Source: Candidatus Omnitrophota bacterium
GTDB lineage: Bacteria > Omnitrophota > Koll11 > Aquiviventales > Aquiviventaceae
Length of the DNA stretch: 12,895 bases
NCBI GenBank assembly: GCA_023247285.1
Contig: JAHFGU010000010.1
Coordinates: 1-12,895 of the forward strand
Direction: 5' to 3'
Position 1 is the first letter of the stretch. Every line of letters starts with the position of its first letter. The translations under genes were made by a program, and so were the position numbers. A model generated the notes under the pieces. The model was not told the DNA's origin and searched no databases. It was given only the letters and a program-made list of their open reading frames with translations. This document shows positions 7,142 to 12,895 of the stretch, piece after piece.

Positions 7142-7149
7142 GCCTCCTC
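7142..7149 (-). promoter_or_regulatory. Strong ribosome binding site GAGGAGGC deciding the start at 7136
   Basis: GAGGAGGC on the minus strand sits 5 bases before the ATG at 7136 and selects it over in-frame upstream codons at 7193 and 7172. The hemerythrin motif begins right after this start, as in its paralogues, whose first ligand is also H11. Confidence 0.75.
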
Positions 7150-7162
7150 TGCGCGATCGCAG

Positions 7163-7957
7163 TCAGCGCCATGATTCCACCGTGTCCGGACAAGGAGCGC
7201 AGAGAGGGCGTGCCCGCGACCCTGCGCTTCGTGAAGGCCTCCGCGGCTCGCTCGGCGCGCCCAGGTAGACGCTCCCGGGCGCGATGCGGGTGTCTTTGGG
7301 CACCACGGCGCCCGCGGCGATCACCGCCCCGTCGCCAACGTCGACCCCGGGCAGGATGATCGCATTGAGCCCCACGACAACGCGCTGGCCGATGCGGACC
7401 CGTTTGAGGATGAGCCGGCCCTCTTCAAAGAGGTGCCCCACAATCGTCGCATGACCTCCGATCACCGACCGGTCCCCGATCTCCAACAGCGAGGGATCAG
7501 CGCAGGACTTGGAGTTGATCTGCACCTCTCGGCCGATCTTCGCCCCCATGAGACGATAGAAGAGGGCCGCGAAGGGCGTCAGGAGGAGAACGCTGAGAAA
7601 CGTGATCGAGACAGGGGACTTCAGCGCGGTGCTGATCGCCCACTTGATGGCGTCCAGCGAGACGAGCGGATACGCGCCTTCTCGGAGATTGAGACGGAGC
7701 AGGCCGCGCAAGAGGCCGACCAGCAGGATCAGGATGACGCCGTACAGGAAATAGGACGCACTACCCGCCATGCACACCCAGAGGATCCGCGCCCACATGG
7801 GAGCAGCCGCTGTGTGCACCCAAAGCAGATGACACAGCCATGCGCCTGGAAAGATCGCCGCGCCGAGAAGCGGAATCTCCCCCGCGTACCCGATCAGCGC
7901 CAGTGCGGCGAGCCCGATGCTGAGCAGCCTTGTCTGACGAGCAACTGATCGTGGCAT
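7163..7957 (-). CDS. Membrane-anchored hexapeptide-repeat (left-handed beta-helix) acyltransferase
   Basis: A 264-residue protein. The N-terminal half is hydrophobic, with membrane segments near 11-46, 58-86 and 115-135. Residues 140-236 are a left-handed parallel beta-helix built of imperfect hexapeptide repeats (IGREVQ, IGDRSV, IGQRVV, VGLNAI, VGDGAV), closing with the 'GSVYLGAPS' type ending of the LacA/WbbJ/NodL acetyltransferase family. H169 or H175 may be the catalytic base. It probably transfers an acyl group to a membrane lipid, sugar or peptide at the cytoplasmic face; the architecture recalls the membrane-bound C-terminal part of NRPS-like proteins such as poly-lysine synthetases. 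AAGGTGGTG lies about 8-10 bases before the ATG. It sits between a CBS gene and a hemerythrin gene, and the last ~28 residues are an unrelated polar tail. Confidence 0.82.
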   Translation of the reverse strand: MPRSVARQTRLLSIGLAALALIGYAGEIPLLGAAIFPGAWLCHLLWVHTAAAPMWARILWVCMAGSASYFLYGVILILLVGLLRGLLRLNLREGAYPLVSLDAIKWAISTALKSPVSITFLSVLLLTPFAALFYRLMGAKIGREVQINSKSCADPSLLEIGDRSVIGGHATIVGHLFEEGRLILKRVRIGQRVVVGLNAIILPGVDVGDGAVIAAGAVVPKDTRIAPGSVYLGAPSEPRRPSRSAGSRARPLCAPCPDTVESWR

Positions 7958-8005
7958 GAGCGGTTCACCACCTTCACATTCAAGAGAGCGGGCGCGAATC
8001 CCCGG

Positions 8006-8464
8006 CTAGCTCCGGGCTGAGGCGATGGCCTCCACGATCTCTCCGAGTTTCTGCTCTGCCGTGGCCGATTCGGGATACGCCCAGCGTTTGTCGGCGGCCA
8101 CGGCGATGTCTTTCAGCGAAAGCACCCCGACGACCCGCCCGTTCTCGACCACGGGCAGCCGGTGAATGGCGAACTGCTCCATAAGCGCAGCCGCCTCGTT
8201 CAGGCTCGCGCTCGGGCCGATGCTCTTGACGTCCGCCGTCAGGCAGGCCTTCACCGGCACATCATCTGCGGTGTCATCCGCCTGGCCCAGATGCAGCGCG
8301 ATATCCCGATCCGTCACGACCCCAATCAGCCGCTTGGCGGCGTGGCTGTCCACAACCGGCACGAACCCGCAGTTGCGCCGCCGCATGATCGCGACCGCCG
8401 CAGCGCAGCTATCGGTTGCCAGGCAGGCCTCCGGCTCGGCCGTCATGAGCTCACGGATTTGCAT
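8006..8464 (-). CDS. CBS-pair protein (copy 1 of the locus)
   Basis: A 152-residue Bateman-module protein with CBS repeats at about 7-62 and 74-125. Nucleotide-contact motifs are 'GVVTDRD' (48-54) and 'GVLSLKD' (113-119). It is the paralogue of the protein at 5730-6200 (about 60% identity by eye, collinear, shared C14, C32 and C74). It also has C20, which its copy lacks. Its start codon lies inside the 3' end of the hemerythrin gene at 8443-8874, a 22-base overlap, with a GGGAGG ribosome site upstream within that gene. This suggests coupled synthesis of the hemerythrin and the CBS protein. The stop codon falls in the loop of a short GC hairpin (8001-8016). Confidence 0.93.
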   Translation of the reverse strand: MQIRELMTAEPEACLATDSCAAAVAIMRRRNCGFVPVVDSHAAKRLIGVVTDRDIALHLGQADDTADDVPVKACLTADVKSIGPSASLNEAAALMEQFAIHRLPVVENGRVVGVLSLKDIAVAADKRWAYPESATAEQKLGEIVEAIASARS

Positions 8465-8874
8465 AGCAGCCTCCCGCGTTCTTCCGCCGCATGCTCGACA
8501 ATCGGAAACACCTGGTGCTCTTCCTCCTCAAAACACTCCCGCAACTCATCGATCAGATGCCTGAGGTGGATGGTCAGGAGCCCCGTCGGCACGTGCCGCC
8601 ATGCGGCAAAGAGCATCCCGAGATCCCGGAGCACGACCTTGGGCTCGGCGTGATCAGGAAGCCGAGTCGCTCTCAGAACAGCCTGAATCCGGCCCTCATA
8701 GGGAGCCGTCGTCTGCTCCTCCTTGCGGAGGTGCGCCTCCAGCAACTCGACGATTGCCTGGTGGACGTCCTGGGCCACCTCTGCAGGCTGCGAGTCTGCG
8801 AGCACCTCCTGAAACACCGACAGCGTGTGGCGAATCAACCGGTGCTCAGCCTGCAACTCTTCCACGCTCGGCAT
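8443..8874 (-). CDS. Hemerythrin-domain protein with His-to-Cys change at a predicted iron ligand
   Basis: A 143-residue soluble protein that is almost entirely one hemerythrin HHE four-helix bundle. Visible ligands are H11 and H48xxxE52, with H94, H103 or H106 available for the middle positions. The fourth-helix motif, HxxxE in the paralogues, reads CxxxE here (C114, E118), followed by the conserved 'HQVFPIVE'. I checked the codon by reverse-complementing the sequence: it is TGT. The protein may hold an altered or mono-iron site, or use the thiol as a redox or NO sensor; this is inference. A strong TAGGAGGA ribosome site precedes the ATG and overlaps the stop of the small membrane protein gene. 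The 3' end overlaps the CBS gene by 22 bases. Confidence 0.88.
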   Translation of the reverse strand: MPSVEELQAEHRLIRHTLSVFQEVLADSQPAEVAQDVHQAIVELLEAHLRKEEQTTAPYEGRIQAVLRATRLPDHAEPKVVLRDLGMLFAAWRHVPTGLLTIHLRHLIDELRECFEEEEHQVFPIVEHAAEERGRLLCKSVSS

Positions 8875-8883
8875 CGCGTCCTC

Positions 8884-9231
8884 CTACTCGTCCGGCCGGT
8901 CGTTGCCCCACTCGGGGGCGCCGGGACGGGTGCCACCGGACGTCTGACCCGCATGCTGAGGCTCGTCCTTGCCGGCCGCCTTCGGGTGGAAATCGCCAAG
9001 CGCCATGGTGGGGGGGCGCGGCGGTGTCGGCTGCTGCTTCTCCAAGGCGATCCGCGCCAGCCATGCTGAGAGGACGCCGGCGATGGGACACACCACCCAG
9101 CTCACCCACATCGGGATCGCCACCGTTCCGATCGTGACGGGGATGTGCGCCAGCGTCCGCACCAGATGGACGCCGGCCGCCAGCGCAAACACACCAGACC
9201 ACCACATGCTCCACAATCGCCGCGTGTCCAT
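8884..9231 (-). CDS. Small membrane protein with two predicted helices and a Pro-rich tail
   Basis: A 115-residue protein I cannot assign to a family. Residues 9-30 and 36-62 are hydrophobic and should cross the membrane twice. Residues 63-115 are polar and rich in Pro, Gly and Lys (PTPPRPPT), probably an unstructured cytosolic tail. There is no signal-peptide cleavage pattern and no metal motif; single His residues occur at 22 and 29 in or next to the first helix. The frame is open to 9291, but I start at 9231 because GGAGGT lies 4 bases before that ATG; the ATG at 9249 has its GAGGAG too close. It sits between Hsp20 and a hemerythrin. It might be a membrane partner for either, or a client of the M50 protease; both ideas are speculation. 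Confidence 0.7.
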   Translation of the reverse strand: MDTRRLWSMWWSGVFALAAGVHLVRTLAHIPVTIGTVAIPMWVSWVVCPIAGVLSAWLARIALEKQQPTPPRPPTMALGDFHPKAAGKDEPQHAGQTSGGTRPGAPEWGNDRPDE

Positions 9232-9235
9232 CGCA

Positions 9236-9241
9236 ACCTCC
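9236..9241 (-). promoter_or_regulatory. Ribosome binding site GGAGGT deciding the start at 9231
   Basis: A perfect Shine-Dalgarno core on the minus strand, 4 bases from the ATG at 9231. It favours the 115-residue product over the longer frames that begin at 9249 or 9291. Confidence 0.65.
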
Positions 9242-9287
9242 GACCACCTCATTCTCCTCAGCGTGCCGGCTCCCGCCCCCACCCCCC

Positions 9288-9752
9288 TCACTTCACCTCC
9301 ACCTTGACCTGCTTGGCCTTCGCCGCGGCGAGCTTGGGCAGCGTGATCTCCAACACACCGCTCTTATAGGCCGCGTTCACCTTGGCCGCATCGACCCCGG
9401 CGGGGAGGGTAAAGCTGCGCAGGAAGCTGCCATAGCTGCGCTCCACCCGGTATGTCTTCGCATCCTTCGTCTCCGACTCGCGCTTGCGCTCCCCCCGAAT
9501 GGTCAGCACGCCCTCGGACACCTCGACCGCAATCTCCTCCTGCTTCATCCCCGGCAGATCAGCTTTGACGAGGAGGCGGTCCTTCTCCTCCGTGATATCC
9601 ACATCGGGGAACCACTGCTCGATGTTCTTCGGCGCCAGCCACGGCGCCGGGAACAGCGGCCGCCCGAACAAGCGGTTGATCTCTCGTGGGAACTCCCCGA
9701 ACTCGCGAAACGGCTCCAGCACATCCTCGCCCATCCATTTGATGAGGGCCAT
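9288..9752 (-). CDS. Hsp20 / alpha-crystallin family small heat shock protein
   Basis: A 154-residue ATP-independent holdase chaperone. The N-terminal arm (1-44) is hydrophobic and Phe-rich ('MGEDVLEPFREFGEF'). The alpha-crystallin domain spans about 45-141, with 'PDVDITEEKD', 'ADLPGMKQEEI', 'GVLTIRGER' and the closing A-x3-G-V-L motif ('AAYKSGVLEITLPK', 128-141) that is the family signature. The short Lys-rich tail (142-154) lacks an obvious I-x-I motif but ends V-K-V-E-V-K. The length is typical. GGAGGTGGGAG lies immediately before the ATG. It follows a hemerythrin gene by 20 bases and precedes the small membrane protein. Hsp20 proteins in other hypoxia-responsive loci (HspX/Acr) accompany USPs and CBS proteins. 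Confidence 0.96.
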   Translation of the reverse strand: MALIKWMGEDVLEPFREFGEFPREINRLFGRPLFPAPWLAPKNIEQWFPDVDITEEKDRLLVKADLPGMKQEEIAVEVSEGVLTIRGERKRESETKDAKTYRVERSYGSFLRSFTLPAGVDAAKVNAAYKSGVLEITLPKLAAAKAKQVKVEVK

Positions 9753-9772
9753 CTCCCACCTCCGCGCTGCGG

Positions 9773-10234
9773 TTACGCCAGACCCAACAGTTCGACCGAT
9801 GTCTCATCAACCGCCGTCGCGACCTCGCCCCCGCCGGCTCGATCGATGATGGGGAAGAACTGGCGCTCCTCCACCGCCATGTGCTCCCGCAGGTCCTTCA
9901 CGAGGTGCGAGGCGTGCGTGGCGATCTGCTCCTCGGAAGCCGGCTCGGGCGTGGTGAGGAGCTCGTGCAGGATGGCCAGCCGCGTGCGCTGATTCTCATG
10001 CGCATCGTGCAGATGCTGGAGCGGCTCACCCCAGGGGGTGCGTTGCCGGCCGGCGAGTGTCGCGAGGAGCTGCTCTTCCCGTTCGGTGTGCGAGCGCAGG
10101 CAGGTTGCGAGGGAATCCGTCAGGCGGGACAGCGTGCACGCGCACTCACGGCACGAAGGCAGATACCCCTCAAGCGTGGAGAGTTTCGCGCGCAGCACTT
10201 CATGATCGTATCGGAGCTCGTCACTGAACCCCAT
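9773..10234 (-). CDS. Stand-alone hemerythrin-domain protein next to the P1B ATPase
   Basis: A 153-residue soluble HHE protein with the complete ligand pattern H11, H49xxxE53, H76/H79 and H118xxxE122, so a di-iron centre is expected. It aligns in register with the N-terminal domain of the cyclase at 330-2213: H11, HTEREE at 49-54, H79 and residue 118 fall at identical positions, showing the two are close paralogues. A cysteine group, C28-x2-C31-x-C33 plus C45, lies in and after the loop between the first two helices and could bind metal or form disulfides. The ATG has CGGAG about 7 bases upstream and sits at the centre of a 12-bp palindrome. The gene follows the ATPase by 82 bases, the largest gap on this strand. 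P1B-5 ATPases of other bacteria carry this domain fused at their C-terminus. Confidence 0.92.
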   Translation of the reverse strand: MGFSDELRYDHEVLRAKLSTLEGYLPSCRECACTLSRLTDSLATCLRSHTEREEQLLATLAGRQRTPWGEPLQHLHDAHENQRTRLAILHELLTTPEPASEEQIATHASHLVKDLREHMAVEERQFFPIIDRAGGGEVATAVDETSVELLGLA

Positions 10235-10239
10235 GGGGT
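10228..10239. repeat. Perfect 12-bp palindrome ACCCCATGGGGT over a start codon
   Basis: The inverted repeat is centred on the ATG (10234-10232) of the hemerythrin gene. In RNA it could pair between molecules or form a very short stem hiding the start. DNA-binding or RNA roles are speculative. Confidence 0.3.
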
Positions 10240-10316
10240 GCTCCGGGTGTCAACGAACTCTCGACCCCCAACACCGCCACCATAGCGCGATGCCCGCCGG
10301 GATTCTATGACCTGGA
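10235..10316 (-). promoter_or_regulatory. 82-bp spacer before the hemerythrin gene, possible internal promoter region
   Basis: This is the longest gene-free stretch on the minus strand, so an internal promoter for the downstream stress genes is plausible. Only weak boxes are visible: TATGGT about 40-50 bases before the ATG, with a poor -35 (TAGAAT) 17 bases upstream. A TTGACA lies too near the ATG to serve. At the spacer's upstream end, overlapping the ATPase stop, ATGACCTGGATCAT (10307-10320) forms an interrupted inverted repeat (ATGA-6-TCAT) loosely like a Crp/Fnr half-site pair. No terminator hairpin with a U-tract is seen. Confidence 0.25.
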
Positions 10317-12191
10317 TCATGCGTGGTAGTCGGTCAGCGCTGTGGGCGGGCGCGCGGCGCGCAGCGCATTGACCACGGCGACCAAGTCGATGAGCTCCTG
10401 CGCCATGGCGCCCATCACCGGCGAGAGGTGCCCGGTGGCCGCAGCGGTCATGCCGGCGAGGCTGGCGACCATGCCTCCCACGGCGCTCTGGAGCGCCACG
10501 CGCCGCATGCGCGCGCTGATATGCAGGAACTCATCCAGCTTCTGCAGCGAGCTGTCCATGATCACCACGCCGGCCGCTTCACCCGCGACATCGCTGCGAT
10601 GGCCGATGGCCACCCCCACGGTCGCGGCCATGAGCGCCGGGGCGTCATTGATCCCGTCACCGACGACGAGCGTGTTGGCGCGCGCGGTCTCGCGCCGGAC
10701 GAGCGCCAGCTTGTCCTCAGGGCTCTGCTGCGCGAACACCTCGGCAATCCCCACCTGCTTCGCCAGAGACGCGACCTCGGCCTCGCGATCGCCGGACACC
10801 ATGAGAAGGCGCGAGAGCCGGTGCTTCGGGCCGAGGTGCGCGATGAACGGGCGCCCCTCAGCCCTCGGCTGATCGCGGAATCGCAACGCCGCTGCCGGAT
10901 GCCCATCGACAAGGACCACGCACTCGAGCCCCGACGGCGCCGCCGGCAGATCCGTCATGGCGGACGCCTGCTCGCGGCCGAGCTTCGCTCGGCCCGTGAC
11001 CTGCGCCATTCGGCCCAAGACGGCTCCGCGCAGCCCGTCGCCGGGCGCTTCGCTGACCTGCGAGGCTTCGTGGACCACGACCGATTCCTCGCGCGCCGCG
11101 GCGAGCACCGCCCTCGCCAGCGGATGCTTCGAATACTGCTCCAGGCTCGCGGCGAACCCCAGCGCGTCCTGGCGCGTGACCCCTGGGACGCAGAGGACCT
11201 CGGACAGGCGGGGTTCTCCGTAGGTCAGCGTTCCCGTCTTATCGAAAATCGCCGTCGTGCAGGTCGTGATCTGTTCCAGCACCACCGGCTTCTTCACGAT
11301 GATCGACCGTCTCGCGCACAGCGACACAGCGCCGATGATGGCCACCGGAATGCCGATCAGCAGCGGGCACGGCGTGGCGATGACCAACACGGCGAGAAAG
11401 CGGCTGGCCTGGCCGCTCCACGCCCAGGCGATCCCCGCCACCGCCAGCGCCAACGGCGCGTAGAGCCCGCCCAGCTGGTCCGCCAGCCGGCGGAGCCGCG
11501 GTTGGTGCTGTTCGGTCGCGCGCATGACCTCCATGATCTTCGCGTAGCGGGAGTCCTGGGCCCGCTTGGTGGCGCGGATCGTCAGCGCGGCCTCGCCGTT
11601 CACCGCGCCTGAGATCACGGCGGCACCCGGCGCCTTGGACATCTGGAACGGCTCGCCGGTTAAAAAGGACTCGTCCATCGCGCCGTGGCCCTCGAGCACC
11701 ACGCCGTCGACCGGACAGACCTCATGGGGAAAGACCACCAGCGTCTCGCCGACGGCAACGGCATCGAGGGCCAGGTCAACCATCTGCCCATCAACTTTGC
11801 GATGGGCGACGGAAGGCACGCGGCGGGCGAGCGCGCGGAGCACCGAGGCGGCGTTGCGCACGGCGTAGTCCTCGAGCAGGGTGCCGCTCGCCAGCATCAG
11901 GACGATGAAGGCCCCGGCCAGATATTCCTGCAGGAGCACCGCGGTGATGATCGACAGCGCGGCAATGAGATCCGCGCCCCATTCGCGGCGCAGGAGCTGG
12001 CGCAGGATGTCCCAGACCAGCGGCAGGCCGCCGACGACCAGCGCCGCCAGGAGCGGCCATTCCTGGACCGACGGGCGCGCCTGGACGACCACACGCAGGA
12101 ATAGGTAGACCAGCAGCGCGGCCAGCGAACCAACGAAAATAACGAGATGCCGGCGGCTGGATGCGGTGGCTGAGGAGCCTTCGACGTTCAT
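10317..12191 (-). CDS. P1B-type heavy-metal translocating ATPase with TPCP motif (P1B-5-like)
   Basis: A 624-residue inner-membrane pump with all P-type signatures: TGE (178-180) in the actuator domain, phosphorylated D317 in DKTGT (317-321), the P1B HP dipeptide (356-357) and GDGIND (511-516). The ion-path motif in the fourth-helix region is TPCP (273-276), not CPC or SPC. A late helix carries 'MAQELIDLVAV..NALR', with a Q-E-x-x-D arrangement (598-602). TPC plus QExxD are, from memory of the literature, marks of the P1B-5 group linked to Ni and Fe export. There is no N-terminal HMA domain, and the protein stops right after the last helix, without the C-terminal hemerythrin domain P1B-5 pumps usually have; a separate hemerythrin gene follows. 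The ATG at 12191 has only a weak G-rich site. Metal specificity is inferred. Confidence 0.92.
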   Translation of the reverse strand: MNVEGSSATASSRRHLVIFVGSLAALLVYLFLRVVVQARPSVQEWPLLAALVVGGLPLVWDILRQLLRREWGADLIAALSIITAVLLQEYLAGAFIVLMLASGTLLEDYAVRNAASVLRALARRVPSVAHRKVDGQMVDLALDAVAVGETLVVFPHEVCPVDGVVLEGHGAMDESFLTGEPFQMSKAPGAAVISGAVNGEAALTIRATKRAQDSRYAKIMEVMRATEQHQPRLRRLADQLGGLYAPLALAVAGIAWAWSGQASRFLAVLVIATPCPLLIGIPVAIIGAVSLCARRSIIVKKPVVLEQITTCTTAIFDKTGTLTYGEPRLSEVLCVPGVTRQDALGFAASLEQYSKHPLARAVLAAAREESVVVHEASQVSEAPGDGLRGAVLGRMAQVTGRAKLGREQASAMTDLPAAPSGLECVVLVDGHPAAALRFRDQPRAEGRPFIAHLGPKHRLSRLLMVSGDREAEVASLAKQVGIAEVFAQQSPEDKLALVRRETARANTLVVGDGINDAPALMAATVGVAIGHRSDVAGEAAGVVIMDSSLQKLDEFLHISARMRRVALQSAVGGMVASLAGMTAAATGHLSPVMGAMAQELIDLVAVVNALRAARPPTALTDYHA

Positions 12192-12209
12192 CAGGGGGAA
12201 CCCGCCCGA

Positions 12210-12895
12210 TCAGGCGTTCGCGCGGCTGTGCGTACCCCGCTCGAGTCGAAACAACTCAACCAGTCCACCGCCAACCGCCAACAGGATGACGATCCAGAGC
12301 AGGCAGAGGTGCTCCATCGCATGCTTCTGCAACAAGGCGTGGCGCCGCTGAATGAGCTCCGCCCGAAAAAAGAGGAGGATCAGCAGGATCACCACCCACG
12401 CCAGTGTCCTCAACTCCTTGCTCGCCAGAATGCCTCGCCAACTCCACTGACCGTGACGCTGGGGATAGCGCCGCCAGGTGGGCACCCAGCGCGGCACCGC
12501 CCCCTGATACCGCTCGAACTCCTGGGGCCACTCGTGGCGCAGGGTGGCTTCTTCCTCGGCCATCTTTCGTCGATAGACCAGGATGAAGGCCGCCGGCGCC
12601 ACCAGCAGCACCCACGGATTGCCGGCAATTACCAGCATGCCGACCCCGATCAGCAGACTCCCGAAGTAGAGCGGGTGCCGAATAAACGCGTAGGGGCCTG
12701 CGGTGACGAGGTGGCCGATCTTCCGTTGTCCCTGCTCGCGATCCGTCCAGTTCACCTTCACATGGCCGACATACCCGTTGGCCCACAGGCGGATGAGTTC
12801 GCCGAAGAGGACGAGCACAATACCGACATGGAGCGAGCGCCGCGTCGTGTGCGCGACGATGAACGTCCATGCCGCCAGCGGGTAGACGATCAGGA
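12210..12895 (-). CDS. ICMT/PEMT-like membrane methyltransferase family protein, 5'-truncated by window edge
   Basis: The frame is open to the right edge, so the true start lies outside; the GTG at 12818 is internal, because the 25 codons upstream of it read as continuous hydrophobic membrane protein. About 227 residues are visible. The core 'TAGPYAFIRHPLYFGSLL' followed by a hydrophobic helix and an 'EEEATL' acidic motif is the signature of the isoprenylcysteine carboxyl methyltransferase / phospholipid methyltransferase fold, which binds S-adenosylmethionine at the membrane. Two more hydrophobic segments lie near the C-terminus. The substrate in bacteria is mostly unknown. Related proteins (CzcN, NnrU-like) often sit beside metal exporters, and here the P1B ATPase starts only 18 bases after its stop. 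Co-transcription is likely. Confidence 0.82.
   Translation of the reverse strand, partial: LIVYPLAAWTFIVAHTTRRSLHVGIVLVLFGELIRLWANGYVGHVKVNWTDREQGQRKIGHLVTAGPYAFIRHPLYFGSLLIGVGMLVIAGNPWVLLVAPAAFILVYRRKMAEEEATLRHEWPQEFERYQGAVPRWVPTWRRYPQRHGQWSWRGILASKELRTLAWVVILLILLFFRAELIQRRHALLQKHAMEHLCLLWIVILLAVGGGLVELFRLERGTHSRANA

Noticed and set aside
8001..8016. GC hairpin CCCGG-6-CCGGG at the stop codon of the CBS gene
   Set aside because: The stem is only 5 bp and no U-tract follows, so it is not called a terminator; it may be chance in GC-rich DNA.
10323..11612. Long open frame on the plus strand opposite the ATPase gene
   Set aside because: The minus strand here encodes every P-type ATPase motif; the plus frame gives an Arg/His/Gln-rich product with no domain. 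Long antisense frames are usual in GC-rich genes.
12741..12818. GTG at 12818 as the start of the methyltransferase-like gene
   Set aside because: The frame continues upstream to the window edge as plausible hydrophobic membrane sequence, so the gene is more likely truncated by the window.
1..12895. CRISPR arrays, insertion sequences, tRNA or rRNA genes
   Set aside because: No regularly spaced repeats, transposase motifs, cloverleaf-like segments or rRNA-like conserved blocks were seen on either strand.

Overview
This is a GC-rich (roughly 63-66% by eye) bacterial window, densely packed and almost entirely on one strand. Gene style, Shine-Dalgarno sites (GGAGG-type) and the lack of secretion or Gram-positive markers suggest a Gram-negative-type bacterium. 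The mix of hemerythrin, CBS, universal stress, P-type ATPase and PilZ/GGDEF proteins would fit Nitrospirota, Methylomirabilota, Omnitrophota or a similar environmental lineage. The sequence alone does not fix the phylum. There is no rRNA, tRNA, transposase, phage gene or CRISPR array.

Layout. A partial XRE-type regulator runs off the left edge (minus strand, 1-158). A 171-bp divergent intergenic region separates it from a large plus-strand signalling gene (330-2213), which encodes a hemerythrin / DUF1858-like / PAS / GGDEF / PilZ fusion. That gene meets the rest of the window tail to tail with overlapping stop codons. Everything from 2210 to the right edge is one minus-strand series. In transcription order it is: a partial ICMT/NnrU-like membrane methyltransferase, a P1B heavy-metal ATPase with a TPCP motif, a hemerythrin, an Hsp20 chaperone, a small two-helix membrane protein, a second hemerythrin, a CBS-pair protein, a membrane-anchored hexapeptide acyltransferase, a hemerythrin with a C-terminal DUF1858/ScdA_N-like domain, a small basic protein, a second CBS-pair protein, a tandem universal stress protein, a GT4 glycosyltransferase and an M50 site-2-type protease with a CBS pair. 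Gaps are 82 bp or less. Three junctions overlap (ATGA, ATGA and a 22-nt overlap), so operon organisation is likely, perhaps with internal promoters.

How the genes may work together (inference). Four hemerythrin domains lie within about 10 kb, together with Hsp20, tandem USP, CBS-pair proteins, a CBS-M50 protease and a P-type ATPase. This set closely resembles the hypoxia/NO dormancy (DosR) regulon of mycobacteria, here combined with hemerythrin O2/NO/redox-type sensors. The ATPase and the adjacent stand-alone hemerythrin look like a split form of the P1B-5 Ni/Fe ATPases that carry a fused hemerythrin domain. The c-di-GMP enzyme at 330-2213 could couple the same sensing chemistry to second-messenger output, and the glycosyltransferase and acyltransferase suggest envelope remodelling. 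The best candidate for an undescribed system is this combined hemerythrin-CBS stress locus, including a duplicated hemerythrin-CBS module and two hemerythrins with an altered iron ligand.
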